Shown here: in pieces, positions 24,116 through 31,092 of the stretch
How positions within the stretch are numbered: the first letter of the stretch is position 1
How the letters are laid out: each line of letters begins with the position of its first letter
Source of the DNA: Oscillospiraceae bacterium
GTDB lineage: Bacteria; Bacillota_A; Clostridia; Oscillospirales; Oscillospiraceae
Assembly (NCBI GenBank): GCA_017381835.1
Contig: JAFOBK010000116.1
Coordinates: forward strand, 1 to 34,242
Reading direction: 5' to 3'
DNA: 34,242 nucleotides
Position numbers and translations under genes: made by a program
The notes under the pieces: model-generated
Databases searched by the model: none
What the model saw: the letters and a program-made list of their open reading frames with translations, nothing else
What the model was told of the DNA's origin: nothing

Positions 24116-24146
24116 AAATCCCACCGGAATTCCGGTGGGATTTTTT
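24116..24146. terminator. Bidirectional terminator between the symporter and glnN
   Basis: A 28-base perfect palindrome (AAATCCCACCGGAA and its complement, 24116-24143) is followed by TTTTTT on the plus strand; the minus strand also reads into a T-rich tract. It sits between convergent genes. Confidence 0.93.
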
Positions 24147-24147
24147 A

Positions 24148-26232
24148 TTAGTAATAAAGCAGATCGGAGTAAGTGGGGTAGGGCCAGTAGCTCTTATCGG
24201 TCAGTTCCTCCAAAATATCTGCATCCTTACGCAGAGACTCCATTGCCTGTACAATCACATCGTGATAGTAAACGCTGGCTGCAGTACTGTCGGAAGGTAC
24301 AGTGTTCAGTGCATTGCGCAGTTCTTCGCATTTGGCGTAGCAGCTGTCTGCAGCGGCGGAGAGCTTGTTTGCCAAGGCGGTTTCTGCAGCACAAGGGATA
24401 CCCAATTGTTTTTTGGAAAGAATGCTTTCGCACAGACTCTTTACATAGGCCAGTGCAGCAGGAAGGATCTGATGCACCAGCATGTCGATACTGGTACGAG
24501 CTTCAATATTGATGATTTTGCAGTAGGCCTCCACATGGATCTCGTGACGGGCACGATACTCCGCTTCAGTATAGATGCCGTGCTTTGTGACAAGGTCGAT
24601 ATGCTTCTGATCCAGATAGCTGGCAAGACTCTTGGGGGTACTGTTCAGGTTGCTGAGGCCACGCTGAGCGGCTTCTGCTTCCCACTGCTTGGAGTAACCA
24701 TTACCATTAAAGATGATTCTCTGGTGCTCAGTAAAGGTCTTGCTGACCAGGTGCTGCAGCGCGGTGTTAAAATCATCGGCTTTTTCCAGAATATCAGCAA
24801 AACGGCCAAGCTCTTCCGCCATAATGGTGTTCAGGGCAACATTGGGACCGGAGATGGACTGGGAGGAGCCCAGCATACGGAATTCAAACTTGTTACCGGT
24901 GAAGGCCAGGGGAGAAGTACGGTTTCGGTCTGTAGTGTCCTTGGGAATTGCAGGCAGGACATCCACACCAATCCGCATGACACTCTTCTGGGGATCAACA
25001 TAGTTGGTTCCATTGATAATAGATTCCACAACGGAGGTCAGTTCGTCACCCAGGAAAACGGAAATGATAGCAGGAGGTGCTTCACCTGCACCCAGTCGAT
25101 GGTCATTACCGGCAGAAACAATGCTGCAGCGCAGATAATCCTGATATTCATCCACACCCTTGATGAAGGCTGCCAGGAAGACCAGGAACTGTGCGTTCTG
25201 GCGGGGTGTCTTACCGGGGCTGAACAGATTCTTGCCGCCATCAGTGCTTAGAGACCAGTTGTTGTGCTTACCGGAACCGTTGACACCTGCGAACGGCTTT
25301 TCGTGAAGCAGGCACACCAGATTATGCTTGGCAGCACATTTTTTCATGATCTCCATGATCAGCTGGTTGCTGTCACAAGCGCTGTTTGCATTGGAGTAAA
25401 TAGGTGCCAGCTCATGCTGACAAGGGGCAGCTTCGTTGTGCTTTGTTTTGGAAAGGATGCCTAAACGCCAGAGCTGTTCATCCAAATCCTTCATATACCG
25501 GGAAATACGGGTTCGGATGGTACCAAAGTAGTGATCATCCAGTTCCTGACCCTTGGGAGGCTGAGCGCCGAAAAGAGTACGGCCGGTCAGACGCAGATCC
25601 TCGCGCTTGGCATACAGATCTTTGGGCAGAATGAAGTACTCCTGCTCAGCGCCTACACAGACTTCAACGCGCTTGGTATCCTGATCACCAAAGAGCCGCA
25701 GAATACGAACTGCTTCACGGGATACTTCGTCCATAGAACGCAGCAGGGGAGTCTTCTTATCCAATGCTGCTCCGGTATAGGAGAAGAAGCAAGTGGGGAT
25801 GTAAAGGCTGTTATCCTTAACAAATGCAAAGGCAGTGGGATCCCAGGCAGTATATCCGCGGGCTTCGAAGGTGGCTCTCAGACCGCCGGAGGGGAAAGAA
25901 GAGGCGTCGGGTTCACCCCGTACCAGGGCGGTGCCCTTGAATTCCATAATGACCTTACCGTCACCGGCAGGTTCAATAAAAGAGTCGTGCTTTTCAGCGG
26001 TAATGCCGGTCATGGGCTGGAACCAATGGGTATAGTGAGTAGCACCCTTTTCAATTGCCCAAATCCGCATTGCCTCGGCGATTTCATTGGCAACTTCCAA
26101 AGTAAGAGAAGTGCCGTTGGCAATGCATTGCTTCCAGGAGACATAGATCTCAGGAGCAAGACGCTGTTTCATGGTTGCTTCGTTAAAAACGTCACAACCG
26201 AATATTTCAGGGATATTAATCATATCACTCAT
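24148..26232 (-). CDS. glnN: Glutamine synthetase type III
   Basis: Large (694 aa) GSIII enzyme, ATP-dependent ammonia assimilation into glutamine. The N-terminus INIPEIFGCDVFN is the GSIII signature. Catalytic-domain blocks include GAEQEYFIL, NEAAPCQHELAPIY, GVNGSGKHNNWSLS, AGNDHRLGAGEAPPAI and RNRTSPLAFTGNKFEFRMLGSSQS. The length excludes GSI (about 445-470). ATG at 26232 is chosen because GAAAGGA (plus 26241-26247) is eight bases upstream and the N-terminus then matches the family; an in-frame ATG at 26277 would add 15 poor residues. No glnR or nitrogen regulator is beside it. Confidence 0.96.
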   Translation of the reverse strand: MSDMINIPEIFGCDVFNEATMKQRLAPEIYVSWKQCIANGTSLTLEVANEIAEAMRIWAIEKGATHYTHWFQPMTGITAEKHDSFIEPAGDGKVIMEFKGTALVRGEPDASSFPSGGLRATFEARGYTAWDPTAFAFVKDNSLYIPTCFFSYTGAALDKKTPLLRSMDEVSREAVRILRLFGDQDTKRVEVCVGAEQEYFILPKDLYAKREDLRLTGRTLFGAQPPKGQELDDHYFGTIRTRISRYMKDLDEQLWRLGILSKTKHNEAAPCQHELAPIYSNANSACDSNQLIMEIMKKCAAKHNLVCLLHEKPFAGVNGSGKHNNWSLSTDGGKNLFSPGKTPRQNAQFLVFLAAFIKGVDEYQDYLRCSIVSAGNDHRLGAGEAPPAIISVFLGDELTSVVESIINGTNYVDPQKSVMRIGVDVLPAIPKDTTDRNRTSPLAFTGNKFEFRMLGSSQSISGPNVALNTIMAEELGRFADILEKADDFNTALQHLVSKTFTEHQRIIFNGNGYSKQWEAEAAQRGLSNLNSTPKSLASYLDQKHIDLVTKHGIYTEAEYRARHEIHVEAYCKIINIEARTSIDMLVHQILPAALAYVKSLCESILSKKQLGIPCAAETALANKLSAAADSCYAKCEELRNALNTVPSDSTAASVYYHDVIVQAMESLRKDADILEELTDKSYWPYPTYSDLLYY

Positions 26233-26279
26233 AATCTCAATCCTTTCAGAATCAAACAATGCTGACATTGTCTTCATAG

Positions 26280-26308
26280 ATTCTATTCTATTATTAGGAA
26301 AAATGCAA
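26280..26308 (-). promoter_or_regulatory. Sigma-A promoter for glnN
   Basis: On the minus strand TTGCAT (26303-26308), 17 bases, then TAGAAT (26280-26285). A second TAGAAT at 26285-26290 overlaps it in tandem. The leader is about 40 bases and shows no obvious glutamine-riboswitch fold by eye. Confidence 0.65.
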
Positions 26309-26412
26309 GTAAATTAACGGCAATTCTTGAATAAGATATGGATGCAATCGGTAAGGATTCTGCAAAGAAAAGAGGAAATCGTTTGTGTTTGGCTTTACCG
26401 TATATTTTAGTC

Positions 26413-26441
26413 TTGCAATTTAGTGATGGAAAGTGTATGAT
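26413..26441 (+). promoter_or_regulatory. Sigma-A promoter for the aminotransferase gene
   Basis: TTGCAA (26413-26418), 17 bases, then TATGAT (26436-26441), 33 bases before the ATG. Confidence 0.65.
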
Positions 26442-26474
26442 TGTAAAAAAGCGTAATAACGAAAGGAGATTATT

Positions 26475-27752
26475 ATGTCTAATTATTTGCAAATGACTAA
26501 GGAGCAGCTGCAGCTGGAGCTGGATGCCCAAATGGCCCATCTGCGCGCATGCAAGGATCAGAATCTGAAACTCAATATGGCACGCGGTAAGCCCGCAAAG
26601 CAGCAGCTGGATGCAGTCAGCGACATTCTTTCCGTCATTACTACCGGCGAGGAATGCTTCGACGGCAATCTGGATACCCGTAACTACGGTGAGCTGGCAG
26701 GTATTCCTTCCGCAAGAGCTTATTGGGCAGAAGTCCTGGGCTGTAAGCCCGAGCAGACTTTTGTAGGCGGTAGCGCAAGCCTGAACCTGATGTTCGATGT
26801 CATCGCAAAGGCATATTCCCATGGCCTGCTTCATAGCCCCAAGCCCTGGTGCAAGGAAGAAGTTGTCAAATTCCTGTGCCCCAGCCCCGGTTATGACCGT
26901 CATTTCCGTATTACCGAAACCTTTGGTGCAGAGCTGATCGTCATTCCCATGAAGGATGACGGCCCCGACATGGATATGGTTGAAGAGCTGGTTAAGGATC
27001 CTCAGGTTAAGGGTATTTGGTGTGTTCCCAAGTATTCCAACCCCGAAGGCATTATTTACTCCGACGAAGTTGTCAACCGTTTTGCTGCACTGAAGCCCGC
27101 AGCACCTGACTTCACCATTATGTGGGACAATGCATACTGCATCCATGAGTTTGAGGGTGAGTTTGTTCCCTTCAAGGATATTCTCTCTCTGTGTGAAGAA
27201 GCAGGCAACCCTGATATGGTTTATGAGTTTGCATCTACCTCCAAGATTACCATTGCAGGCGGCGGTTTCTCTGTCATGGCAACGAGCAAGGCAAACATGG
27301 CATATATGTCCAAGCTGATTGGTGTTCAGACTATTTCTTACGATAAGGTCAACCAGCTGCGTCACGTGAAGTATCTGAAGAATAAGGAACATACCCTTGA
27401 GATCATGAAGCGCCACGCTGCTTGCATGGCTCCCAAGTTCGCTGTTGTTTCCGATCTGCTGGAGAAGGAAATCAAACCCTGCGGCTTTGCCCGCTGGAAT
27501 CGTCCTAAGGGCGGTTACTTTGTAAGCTTGTATACCATGGACGGTACTGCTAAGCGTGCGCTCGCTCTGTGCAAGGACTGCGGCCTGGAGATGACGCCTG
27601 CCGGCGCTACCTATCCCCATGGCATTGATCCTCATGACAGCAATATCCGTGTTGCTCCCAGCTTCCCCACCGTAGAGGAGCTTGAAAAGGCAATGGATGT
27701 ATTCTGCACCTGTCTGAAGGTTGCAGCACTGGAAAAGCTCTTAAATGCTTGA
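26475..27752 (+). CDS. PLP-dependent aminotransferase (Asp_aminotransf family, subgroup Ic-like)
   Basis: A 425-residue fold-type I aminotransferase that best fits the aspartate aminotransferase Ic / PF12897 family. NLKLNMARGKPAKQQLD near the start, LDTRNYGELAGIPSARAYWAEVLG, and FVGGSASLNLMFDVIAKA (cofactor phosphate region) are seen. WDNAYCIHEF contains the PLP-binding Asp-Asn/Tyr set and ASTSKITIAGGG the Schiff-base Lys257. The late Arg in SNIRVAPSFPT should bind the substrate carboxylate. Exact substrate is not provable; aspartate or alanine/2-oxoglutarate type is likely. AAAGGAG precedes the ATG. Divergent from glnN, so both handle amino nitrogen at one intergenic region. Confidence 0.88.
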   Translation: MSNYLQMTKEQLQLELDAQMAHLRACKDQNLKLNMARGKPAKQQLDAVSDILSVITTGEECFDGNLDTRNYGELAGIPSARAYWAEVLGCKPEQTFVGGSASLNLMFDVIAKAYSHGLLHSPKPWCKEEVVKFLCPSPGYDRHFRITETFGAELIVIPMKDDGPDMDMVEELVKDPQVKGIWCVPKYSNPEGIIYSDEVVNRFAALKPAAPDFTIMWDNAYCIHEFEGEFVPFKDILSLCEEAGNPDMVYEFASTSKITIAGGGFSVMATSKANMAYMSKLIGVQTISYDKVNQLRHVKYLKNKEHTLEIMKRHAACMAPKFAVVSDLLEKEIKPCGFARWNRPKGGYFVSLYTMDGTAKRALALCKDCGLEMTPAGATYPHGIDPHDSNIRVAPSFPTVEELEKAMDVFCTCLKVAALEKLLNA

Positions 27753-27756
27753 TATT

Positions 27757-27790
27757 AAAAGGGCAGACAATGGTCTGCCCTTTTATTTTT
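27757..27790 (+). terminator. Rho-independent terminator after the aminotransferase
   Basis: AAAAGGGCAGAC (27757-27768) pairs with GTCTGCCCTTTT (27773-27784) around AATG; TTTTATTTTT follows. It begins four bases after the stop. Confidence 0.95.
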
Positions 27791-27832
27791 GATTATATGC
27801 GGATATAATATATCCTACATGGAGTGCTTATA

Positions 27833-28255
27833 TTGGAAAAAATCAGTAAAATAATTGCAAAGTATTGGGATATTGTGTCTTATTTGTTCTTTGGCGGGTT
27901 GACAACCTTAGTCAACTTCCTGGTTTATTTTCCGCTGTACAATTGGCTTGGATGTTCAGGTCTAGTCAGTAATGTGATAGCCTGGGTTGTAGCGGTAGCG
28001 TTTGCGTTTGTTACTAATAAGCCGTTTGTCTTTAAAAGTCATGATTGGTCCCGTTCTGTTGTGCTGCCGGAACTGTCAAAATTTGTTGGTTGTCGGATTG
28101 CCTCCGGACTTCTGGAAACTGTAGTGATTTGGGTTGTTGTCGACTTGCTGGGACGCAACGGCAATTGGGTGAAAATTGTTGTCAGTGTCCTTGTTGTCAT
28201 TTTGAATTATATATTCAGTAAATGGATCGTATTTAGAAAGAAAGAGAAGTCTTAA
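27833..28255 (+). CDS. GtrA-family membrane protein
   Basis: Small (140 aa) four-helix protein of the GtrA family, often involved in moving polyprenyl-linked sugars or in teichoic acid and polysaccharide glycosylation. YLFFGGLTTLVNFLVYFPLY is the typical first helix; AFAFVTNKPFVFKS and LNYIFSKWIVFRKK (the family ending) are also seen. TTG 27833 is chosen because GGAG at 27821-27824 is eight bases upstream; GTG 27824 overlaps that GGAG and has no ribosome site of its own. A TATAAT lies at 27804-27809, without a clear -35. The stop codon lies in the loop of the terminator. No glycosyltransferase partner is adjacent. Confidence 0.85.
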   Translation: MEKISKIIAKYWDIVSYLFFGGLTTLVNFLVYFPLYNWLGCSGLVSNVIAWVVAVAFAFVTNKPFVFKSHDWSRSVVLPELSKFVGCRIASGLLETVVIWVVVDLLGRNGNWVKIVVSVLVVILNYIFSKWIVFRKKEKS

Positions 28256-28272
28256 CCTTCTCTTTCTTTTTT
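28237..28272 (+). terminator. Terminator overlapping the end of the GtrA gene
   Basis: AAAGAAAGAGAAG (28237-28249) pairs with CTTCTCTTTCTTT (28257-28269), followed by further T's. The coding stop TAA (28253-28255) lies in the seven-base loop, so the last codons form the 5' arm. Confidence 0.8.
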
Positions 28273-28292
28273 GCTAATAAGTGAAATATCTG

Positions 28293-28321
28293 TTGACAAA
28301 ATTGCAACATATAGGTATAAT
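28293..28321 (+). promoter_or_regulatory. Perfect consensus promoter for tRNA-Leu
   Basis: TTGACA (28293-28298), exactly 17 bases, TATAAT (28316-28321): both hexamers match consensus completely. The mature tRNA begins 14 bases after the -10. Confidence 0.95.
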
Positions 28322-28335
28322 ATTTAAGCGCACTT

Positions 28336-28419
28336 GCGAGAGTGTTGGAATGGTAGACAAGCACGTTTGAGGTGCGTGTGGTTAACGCCGTGTGGGTTCG
28401 AGTCCCATCTCTCGCACCA
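28336..28419 (+). tRNA. tRNA-Leu (anticodon GAG), CCA encoded
   Basis: Acceptor GCGAGAG (28336-28342) pairs with CTCTCGC (28409-28415) and ends ACCA. The D arm has TGG-AAT-GGTAGAC. The anticodon stem CACGT/GCGTG (with one T-G pair) holds the loop TTGAGGT, anticodon GAG, reading CUC/CUU leucine codons. A long class II variable arm and the TTCGAGT T-loop follow. It is a single tRNA with its own promoter and terminator. Confidence 0.96.
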
Positions 28420-28423
28420 AATG

Positions 28424-28452
28424 AAAAGAGGAGGCTTCTGCCTCCTCTTTTT
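28424..28452 (+). terminator. Terminator after tRNA-Leu
   Basis: AAAAGAGGAGGC and GCCTCCTCTTTT form a 12-pair stem with a TTCT loop and another T. It starts five bases past the CCA end. Confidence 0.93.
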
Positions 28453-28490
28453 CTATATGTTATCGGTTTCAACAAACAGGGGGTGTCTTT

Positions 28491-29156
28491 ATGGTAGATA
28501 TTGAGAAATATATGAGCAGTTTGATTTCTTTGCTTCAAAATCAATTTGGTGAAAGACTGCTGTATGTAGGTTTGCAGGGAAGCTATCTGCGCGGTGAAGC
28601 GACGGAATGCAGTGATATTGATATAATGGTTGTAGTCGATTTGCTCTCTGTTTCAGATCTTGATGCGTACCGGACGATCATTGCATCCATGGATTATTTT
28701 GACCGTTCCTGCGGTTTTATTTGCAGTAAAGAGGATCTTCTTCATTGGAACCATCTTGAAATGTGCAATCTTCTTCATAGTACAAAGGATTATTTTGGGA
28801 AGCTATGCGACCTTATTCCGGAATATACCCGGGAAGATATCCACACTTTTGTAAAACTGAGCATCAACAATCTGTATCACGAGATATGTCATCGTTATAT
28901 CCATGGAAATAAGGAGAATATTGTAGCGGCATTGCCCGGTACATATAAGGGTGTATTTTTTATCCTGCAGAATTTTTATTACCTAAAGTCCGGGGAGTTC
29001 ATTACCCGGAAAGCAGAACTGCTGAAGAAGCTGGATGACAAAGATCGGGATGTTTTGGCACGCTCTATAGATCTTGGTAGCGGAAATGCCTATGATTTTG
29101 AGGAAACATTTGCGTTGCTGTTTTCCTGGTGTCAGGAAACATTATCTAAGCTCTAA
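28491..29156 (+). CDS. Nucleotidyltransferase-domain protein (MNT/pol-beta fold)
   Basis: A 221-residue protein whose N-terminal region carries the pol-beta-type nucleotidyltransferase motif: GLQGSYLRGEATECSDIDIMVVV (GS, then about 11 residues, then the D-x-D of SDIDIMV). The remaining 150 residues are helical and may be a substrate-binding part, as in aminoglycoside adenylyltransferase or kanamycin nucleotidyltransferase relatives; HGNKENIVAALPGTYKG is a conserved-looking stretch there. No HEPN toxin partner is adjacent. The substrate is unknown. GGGGGTG lies before the ATG. I do not see a clear promoter in the short gap after the tRNA terminator, so readthrough may feed it. Confidence 0.8.
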   Translation: MVDIEKYMSSLISLLQNQFGERLLYVGLQGSYLRGEATECSDIDIMVVVDLLSVSDLDAYRTIIASMDYFDRSCGFICSKEDLLHWNHLEMCNLLHSTKDYFGKLCDLIPEYTREDIHTFVKLSINNLYHEICHRYIHGNKENIVAALPGTYKGVFFILQNFYYLKSGEFITRKAELLKKLDDKDRDVLARSIDLGSGNAYDFEETFALLFSWCQETLSKL

Positions 29157-29168
29157 CGCATCATTATG

Positions 29169-29197
29169 TTGTTTTGCGTTATTTGCTGTGATATAAT
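29169..29197 (+). promoter_or_regulatory. Extended -10 promoter for rsmE
   Basis: TGATATAAT (extended -10, TATAAT at 29192-29197), with a weak TTGTTT (29169-29174) 17 bases upstream; the extended element likely compensates. About 26 bases to the ATG. Confidence 0.75.
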
Positions 29198-29222
29198 GCA
29201 GAAAAGAAGATGAGGTGATTCT

Positions 29223-29954
29223 ATGGTTCGTTTCTTTGTGAACGCTGATGATATGCTGGGAGATGAAATTACTCTCACCGGAGAGAATGCTGCCCATGCA
29301 AAAGTCTTACGCTTAAAAGCAGGTGAGCAGGTGCTGATCTGTGACGGCGATGGCAGGGAATGTGTTTGCACCGTAAAAGATATTGCTTCCGGTGCGTTGA
29401 CTTTGGCTGTGGATTCCAGACAGGATTCTGTTTCCGAAGCAAAAGTAAAGGTTAGCATTTATATGGCTTTCCCCAAAGCAGATAAGCTGGAACATGTAAT
29501 TCAGAAAGCTACCGAATTGGGAGCTTACGAAATTGTGACATTTCCTTCTGCAAGATGTGTGTCCAAGCCGGATGAAAAGAGCCTGAAAAAGAAGCTGGAG
29601 CGCTGGCAGAAAATTGCCGCATCGGCTGCAGAACAGTCCGGTCGTGGAAGAATTCCTGAGGTCATTGTACTTCCTACCTTCAAAGAGGCACTGAAACGGG
29701 TAAGTGAAGCGCAGATGCCCATCATGTTCTATGAAAATGAACATGCTACCACATTGCGTATGGCCTTGGAATCCTGCAGCTATGAAAGTGTAAGCCTTCT
29801 GTCAGGCCCTGAGGGCGGCCTGGAGGAGAAGGAAGTGGAAATGGCTAAGGAGGCAGGCCTTCGGATCTGTACCCTTGGGCGGCGCATCCTGCGCTGTGAA
29901 ACCGCTCCTCTATGTGGACTATCTGCTGTCATGTATGCAAGCGGTGAGTTCTAA
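29223..29954 (+). CDS. rsmE: 16S rRNA (uracil1498-N3)-methyltransferase
   Basis: SPOUT-class enzyme that methylates U1498 of 16S rRNA in the decoding centre of the 30S subunit, using SAM. The N-terminal PUA-like domain begins MVRFFVNADD and includes HAKVLRLKAGEQV. The trefoil-knot catalytic part has KADKLEHVIQKATELGAYEIVTF, then KIAASAAEQSGR, LLSGPEGGLEEKEVE and LGRRILRCETA, all hallmark RsmE blocks. Length 243 is normal. GAGGTG before the ATG. In many clostridia it follows prmA; here it follows an unrelated nucleotidyltransferase gene. A bidirectional terminator separates it from rlmH, another SPOUT methylase that modifies the large subunit. Confidence 0.96.
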   Translation: MVRFFVNADDMLGDEITLTGENAAHAKVLRLKAGEQVLICDGDGRECVCTVKDIASGALTLAVDSRQDSVSEAKVKVSIYMAFPKADKLEHVIQKATELGAYEIVTFPSARCVSKPDEKSLKKKLERWQKIAASAAEQSGRGRIPEVIVLPTFKEALKRVSEAQMPIMFYENEHATTLRMALESCSYESVSLLSGPEGGLEEKEVEMAKEAGLRICTLGRRILRCETAPLCGLSAVMYASGEF

Positions 29955-29955
29955 T

Positions 29956-29987
29956 AAAAAGACGGTCAGATAACTGACCGTCTTTTT
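29956..29987. terminator. Bidirectional terminator between rsmE and rlmH
   Basis: AAAAAGACGGTCAG (29956-29969) and its exact complement (29974-29987) enclose an ATAA loop. Both strands therefore end in five T's, and it overlaps the last two bases of the convergent rlmH. Confidence 0.95.
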
Positions 29988-30468
29988 ATTTATGATACTT
30001 GCTGCCGGCATGAATGGCTTCGGCGCGATATAACTGCTCTAAAACCATGATACGCGCCAAATGATGGGGGAAGGTCATGGGACTCATAGACAGTTTAAAA
30101 TCGGCCTTGTCCTTAATCCGCTGTGCCATTCCAAAGGAGGAGCCGATCAGAAAACAAGCACTGCTTTTGCCGGAATTTTTTACATCAGAAAGTTTTCCCG
30201 CTAATGCTTCCGAGGAAAGCATTTTACCCTCAGGAGTCAAAGTACAGAACCACGCACCCTTGGGGATTTTTGTGAGAATCAGCTCCGCTTCCTTCTCAAG
30301 ACCTGCAGTAATTTCAGCAGGGGAGGGGTTATCCGGAAGACGGACTTCGGGCAGCTCCAATAATTTAAACTGGCAGTAGCCTTTCATTCGTTTTTCATAT
30401 TCCGCCGCAGCACTGAGGTAAAATTTTTCCTTCAGTTTGCCCATGGCGATCAATGTAATCTCAAACAT
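29986..30468 (-). CDS. rlmH: 23S rRNA (pseudouridine1915-N3)-methyltransferase
   Basis: SPOUT methylase that modifies pseudouridine 1915 in helix 69 of 23S rRNA on the assembled ribosome. Features: an N-terminal ITLIAMGKLKEKFYLSAAAEYEKR, CFLIGSSFGM as the SAM-binding knot (FVIGGSxG in most members; here SS replaces GS), SMSPMTFPHHLARIMVLEQLYRA and the invariant C-terminal YHK. Length 160 matches the family. GGGAG precedes the ATG at 30468. It has its own promoter. Confidence 0.97.
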   Translation of the reverse strand: MFEITLIAMGKLKEKFYLSAAAEYEKRMKGYCQFKLLELPEVRLPDNPSPAEITAGLEKEAELILTKIPKGAWFCTLTPEGKMLSSEALAGKLSDVKNSGKSSACFLIGSSFGMAQRIKDKADFKLSMSPMTFPHHLARIMVLEQLYRAEAIHAGSKYHK

Positions 30469-30485
30469 ACAATCACTCCCGCATC

Positions 30486-30514
30486 ATTATATCATTGGTT
30501 CATAAAGAATGCAA
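30486..30514 (-). promoter_or_regulatory. Extended -10 promoter for rlmH
   Basis: On the minus strand TTGCAT (30509-30514), 17 bases, then TGA-TATAAT (-10 at 30486-30491). It is about 17 bases from the rlmH ATG. Confidence 0.82.
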
Positions 30515-30568
30515 TTACCAGTTATATTGGTGAAATTTATGGGGAAAAGTAATTCGGGAGGGATACAG

Positions 30569-30685
30569 ATGAACAGAAAAAAGAGAAAAGAAAACGAGGA
30601 AATATCCACAGATCCGTTTGGAAGCTATACCGGAATCCCTGTAGATTCCAATGAACTGCCGATACAGGACGCAGATGATCTGTAA
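30569..30685 (+). CDS. Small conserved-looking protein, 38 residues, unknown function
   Basis: A short plus-strand ORF in the otherwise empty gap between rlmH and spoIIID. It has an excellent GGGAGGG ribosome site at 30556-30562, ATG 30569 and stop TAA 30683-30685. The product is a basic head (MNRKKRKENEE), then ISTDPFGSYTGIPVDSNELP and an acidic tail IQDADDL. No membrane segment or Cys. The GSYTG-P-D ... QDADDL pattern looks like a defined motif rather than random translation. A GC-rich hairpin follows within six bases. The product is too short for many gene finders. Function unknown; proximity to spoIIID may be coincidental. Confidence 0.65.
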   Translation: MNRKKRKENEEISTDPFGSYTGIPVDSNELPIQDADDL

Positions 30686-30690
30686 TGGAA

Positions 30691-30714
30691 CCCTCCCTTT
30701 ATATATAGGGAGGG
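30691..30714. terminator. Hairpin between the small ORF and spoIIID
   Basis: CCCTCCCT (30691-30698) pairs with AGGGAGGG (30707-30714) around an eight-base AT loop. It lies five bases after the small ORF stop and five bases beyond the convergent spoIIID stop. The T-tract is weak on both strands (CTTGATTAC on plus), so it may be an imperfect terminator for both. Confidence 0.6.
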
Positions 30715-30719
30715 CTTGA

Positions 30720-30968
30720 TTACTTATTTTGAAATTTTCGTTTTGTAGCCATTCCACCCCGGATATGGCGTTCCTTTTTGTTTTTCTCCAATACTTCCCG
30801 GACTTGTTGATACAAAACTTTATTGCAATGGGGAAGTCTGTTTTGCAGATCTTTATGTACTGTGGATTTGGAAATTCCAAATTTACCGGCGGCATTTCTG
30901 ACCGTTGCTCCGGTTTCAATCATGTACACAGCCAGTTCGCAAGCTCTCTGATCAATCGTATCGGCCAT
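30720..30968 (-). CDS. spoIIID: Sporulation transcriptional regulator SpoIIID
   Basis: Small (82 aa) DNA-binding regulator of the mother-cell programme, which changes sigma-E genes and helps switch on sigma-K. The helix-turn-helix ATVRNAAGKFGISKSTVHKDL (about 22-42; the STVHKDL recognition helix is nearly invariant) and the basic tail RHIRGGMATKRKFQNK match B. subtilis SpoIIID (RHLRGGEATKLKY). The presence of this gene is the best evidence that the organism belongs to a spore-forming lineage. GGGAGGG lies before the ATG. The upstream region shows a sigma-E type promoter. Confidence 0.97.
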   Translation of the reverse strand: MADTIDQRACELAVYMIETGATVRNAAGKFGISKSTVHKDLQNRLPHCNKVLYQQVREVLEKNKKERHIRGGMATKRKFQNK

Positions 30969-31001
30969 AATCGTCCCTCCCTGGTGTGTCCTGCCAAGAA
31001 A

Positions 31002-31030
31002 AGATTATGCGAAAATCCAATCTAATATGC
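31002..31030 (-). promoter_or_regulatory. Candidate sigma-E promoter for spoIIID
   Basis: On the minus strand GCATATT (31024-31030) fits the sigma-E -35 consensus KMATATT at every position. CATAATCT (31002-31009), 14 bases on, fits 6 of 8 positions of the CATACAHT -10. The predicted start lies about 27 bases before the spoIIID ATG. In B. subtilis spoIIID is a sigma-E gene, which agrees. Confidence 0.7.
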
Positions 31031-31034
31031 TACC

Positions 31035-31063
31035 TTGACAGCGGGAAGTTCTAACAGTAGAAT
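31035..31063 (+). promoter_or_regulatory. Consensus sigma-A promoter for the threonine-aldolase-like gene
   Basis: TTGACA (31035-31040), 17 bases, TAGAAT (31058-31063). The -35 is only four bases from the -35 of the opposite spoIIID promoter. Confidence 0.85.
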
Positions 31064-31092
31064 AAAGATGAATAAATCTAAGAGGTGCAATT

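Noticed and set aside
24116..24146. The long perfect palindrome as an attachment site or mobile-element end
   Set aside because: It is a normal bidirectional terminator with T-runs between convergent genes; there is no integrase or duplicate copy in the window.
28233..28544. A 103-codon minus-strand frame across the tRNA-Leu gene
   Set aside because: It is antisense to a complete tRNA; the RDGTRTHTALTTRTSNVLVYHSN-type peptide is a well-known artefact of translating the complement of tRNA-Leu genes (quoted here only in part as RDGTRTHTA).
28491..29156. Nucleotidyltransferase as the MntA antitoxin of a HEPN/MNT system
   Set aside because: No HEPN-domain ORF is adjacent, the protein is longer than typical MntA, and the next gene is rsmE with its own promoter.
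30515..30919. A 134-codon minus-strand frame between rlmH and spoIIID
   Set aside because: It overlaps spoIIID out of frame and the well-supported small plus-strand ORF, has no ribosome site and no recognisable domain.
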